This document shows positions 62,255 through 64,000 of a DNA stretch of 64,000 nt, piece by piece. The translations under genes were made by a program, and so were the position numbers. The notes beneath the pieces are model-generated. The model searched no databases. It saw nothing but the letters and a program-made list of their open reading frames with translations, and had not been told where the DNA came from. Each line of letters opens with the position of its first letter. The first letter of the stretch is position 1. Source of the DNA: CBDAUN01 sp965200645 (GTDB taxonomy: Bacteria > Pseudomonadota > Gammaproteobacteria > Arenicellales > JAJDZL01); NCBI GenBank assembly GCA_965200645.1, contig CBDAUN010000003.1, positions 1,178,001 through 1,242,000 of the forward strand. The letters are read 5' to 3'.

Positions 62255-62893
62255 TCAGTTAATTTGAAACTGCTCGGGTGAGTCACGACCATCCAAAAGA
62301 ACTTTGTCACCCATAACGGAAAGCCTGCCTTGAGCAAACCACTGAATGGCCATTGGATATATTTTATGTTCTTGTTCATGAATTCTCTGCTGTAGTTCCG
62401 CAGCGGACTCATTTCGGTGCACATTAATTTGTGCCTGGACAATTATGGGACCGTTATCAAGTTCGGCTGTAACGAAGTGCACTGTCGCACCGTGCACGGT
62501 GTCATTTGCATCTAATACCCGCTGATGGGTGTTCATTCCTTTATATGCAGGCAACAAGGATGGATGAATGTTCATTATCCGGTTTTCCCAATGATTCACA
62601 AACTCTTTTGACAAAATCCGCATAAATCCTGCAAGAACAATCAAGTCGGGTTGTAAGTTTTCAATGCGACGATGTAGTTCCCTATCGTAGGCAACTCGAT
62701 CGGGATGATTGCTTGGATTCAATACAATCGTCGGCACTCCATTGAATTTGGCACGTTCCACGGCATAGGCATTGGCTACGTCACTAAAAAGTGCAATCAC
62801 CTGAGCGTTTATGCTGCAATTTTGTGACTTATTCAAAATTGCTTGAAAGTTGGACCCACCACCAGATGCGAGCACCACAATACGTATAGACAT
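62255..62893 (-). CDS. purN: Phosphoribosylglycinamide formyltransferase
   Basis: PurN transfers a formyl group from 10-formyl-THF to GAR in purine synthesis. Signatures are RIVVLASGGGSNFQAIL at the start, LAGFMRILS, NIHPSLLPAYKG with the catalytic Asn-His pair, and GATVHFVTAELDNGPIIVQ. The frame is open 19 codons upstream, but ATG at 62893 is the family start and lies one base after the purM stop. It gives 212 residues. Confidence 0.95.
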   Translation of the reverse strand: MSIRIVVLASGGGSNFQAILNKSQNCSINAQVIALFSDVANAYAVERAKFNGVPTIVLNPSNHPDRVAYDRELHRRIENLQPDLIVLAGFMRILSKEFVNHWENRIMNIHPSLLPAYKGMNTHQRVLDANDTVHGATVHFVTAELDNGPIIVQAQINVHRNESAAELQQRIHEQEHKIYPMAIQWFAQGRLSVMGDKVLLDGRDSPEQFQIN

Positions 62894-62894
62894 T

Positions 62895-63935
62895 CTAAAT
62901 GTGAAGAAATTCAATTTGTTCAGAACGGCTACTGGTTTCAACCTGACCAATGCGCCAACATTGAATCCCTTGACCTAAAAGTATTCCGCATACAGCGTCT
63001 GCTGATGCTGAATCTATGATGAACACCATGCCAATACCACAGTTGAATGTGTCCAGCATGTTTTGTTTGGTGACATTACCTGTTTCCATAATCCAATCAA
63101 ATATTACAGGCATTTGCCAAGCGCCTAAATCAATGACGACTTTTGTATTCTTGGGTAACACCCTTTTGATATTTCCGCGCAAGCCGCCGCCGGTAATGTG
63201 GGCCAGCGCTGACACCTCGACCAGTTTTAATACGGCATGCACGCTGGACACGTAAATTTGGGTTGGTGTGAGAAGAATTTTACCTAAGGGCTGTCCATCA
63301 ATGGTCTCGTGCAGAGGAATCTTGCAGCTATCAACAATCTTTCGAATGAGCGAAAATCCGTTGGAGTGAACTCCAGAAGACTGTGCACCGATGACTACAT
63401 CGCCAGATTTAACTCGGCTGCCATCGATGATTTTGCTCTTTTCAACCACACCGACCGTAAATCCAGCCAGGTCATATTCACCATCGCCATACATGCCAGG
63501 CATTTCAGCCGTTTCGCCGCCGACCAGCGTTATGCCGGATTGCTCACAACCAGTTGCAATCCCTTCAATAACTTGACGGGCGACATCAACGGATAGTGCA
63601 CCGGTTGCGAAGTAGTCGAGAAAGTAAAGCGGTTCAGCACCATGAACGATAATGTCGTTGACACACATGGCCACCAGATCAATTCCGATTGTGTCGTGCT
63701 GATCCATTTCAAAAGCAATCTTCAGTTTTGTGCCAACACCATCAGTGCCACTCACCAAGACCGGTTCTGTGTATCCTTTCGGCACTTCGAACAGCGAACC
63801 GAAACCGTTTTCTAACTTGATCCATTCGGGTCGGGACGTGCGTCGAATCGCAGTACCAACCGACTGAATCAACTGATCTGCTGCTTCGATATCTACACCA
63901 GAATCACGGTAACTAAAGGAAAGTGGATTAATCAT
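62895..63935 (-). CDS. purM: Phosphoribosylformylglycinamidine cyclo-ligase
   Basis: PurM closes FGAM to AIR in purine synthesis. The 346-residue protein begins LSFSYRDSGVDIEAADQLI, has the ATP-binding VSGTDGVGTKLKIA, VGGETAEMPGMY and HITGGGLRGNIKRVLP motifs, and ends normally. It precedes purN as in E. coli. The 65 bases to the window edge should contain its promoter. Confidence 0.96.
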   Translation of the reverse strand: MINPLSFSYRDSGVDIEAADQLIQSVGTAIRRTSRPEWIKLENGFGSLFEVPKGYTEPVLVSGTDGVGTKLKIAFEMDQHDTIGIDLVAMCVNDIIVHGAEPLYFLDYFATGALSVDVARQVIEGIATGCEQSGITLVGGETAEMPGMYGDGEYDLAGFTVGVVEKSKIIDGSRVKSGDVVIGAQSSGVHSNGFSLIRKIVDSCKIPLHETIDGQPLGKILLTPTQIYVSSVHAVLKLVEVSALAHITGGGLRGNIKRVLPKNTKVVIDLGAWQMPVIFDWIMETGNVTKQNMLDTFNCGIGMVFIIDSASADAVCGILLGQGIQCWRIGQVETSSRSEQIEFLHI

Positions 63936-64000
63936 CCATTACAAAACCAGGGTTTGAAATCTATAAAGAAGGAATTGTATCGTATACTTTTGCCGTTCAA

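Overview
The window is a continuous, gene-dense stretch of a bacterial chromosome, most likely from an uncultured marine or host-associated gammaproteobacterium. I infer this from conserved gene order: gltD near hemE, rplU-rpmA-obg-proB, rpsT diverging from murJ-ribF-ileS-lspA, clpS-clpA, coaE and purM-purN, all typical of Gammaproteobacteria. Many genes start with TTG or GTG. Transporters of the TRAP and BMP/ABC types dominate the accessory content. No rRNA, tRNA, CRISPR array, phage or intact insertion sequence was recognised. Genus cannot be assigned from the sequence alone.

Layout. 1-3.5 kb: the end of gltD, then pyrF, a small membrane protein and hemE. 3.7-8.5 kb: a TAXI-type TRAP transporter with a PLP-dependent D-cysteine desulfhydrase/cysteate lyase-like enzyme. 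8.5-17.9 kb: the lspA-ileS-ribF-(DUF2203)-murJ block diverging from rpsT; an Rpn-type (transposase_31) nuclease gene with gene-poor flanks sits between ribF and ileS. 17.9-21.1 kb: a DctPQM TRAP operon. 21.4-24.3 kb: proB, obg, rpmA and rplU on the minus strand behind a good sigma70-like promoter. 24.4-25.9 kb: two tandem paralogous glycosyltransferase-like genes.

25.9-43.6 kb is a purine uptake and breakdown locus on the minus strand. In transcription order it holds puuD (urate oxidase), hiuH, xdhA, xdhB, xdhC, an ABC ATPase and two permeases of a BMP-type purine/nucleoside importer, then the BMP binding protein, guanine deaminase, a HAD phosphatase and a uracil-DNA glycosylase-like protein. 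Together these could import purines or nucleosides and convert guanine to xanthine, urate, 5-hydroxyisourate and OHCU. A 3.9-kb island splits the permeases from their binding protein. It carries a methyltransferase-HNH nuclease fusion, a 55-residue small ORF and a divergent DUF4143-type ATPase, and is the best candidate for a poorly described (perhaps defence) system.

43.7-52.8 kb is mixed metabolism: a malonyl/acyl-CoA ligase, an SDR, a 53-residue membrane protein missed by length cut-offs, a TauD-like dioxygenase, pdxJ, an FAH-family enzyme, a TSUP exporter and UDP-glucose dehydrogenase. 52.1-54.6 kb is decaying DNA with one intact secreted protein gene and a secreted-protein gene broken into three frames. 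54.6-56 kb holds a hydratase and an intradiol dioxygenase. galU at 56-56.9 kb carries a one-base frameshift. The window ends with coaE, mnmA, clpS-clpA, a DUF3108 protein, purN and purM.

A recurring regulatory theme is that all three solute-binding-protein genes (TAXI, DctP, BMP) are followed by a strong hairpin before the next gene of their operon.
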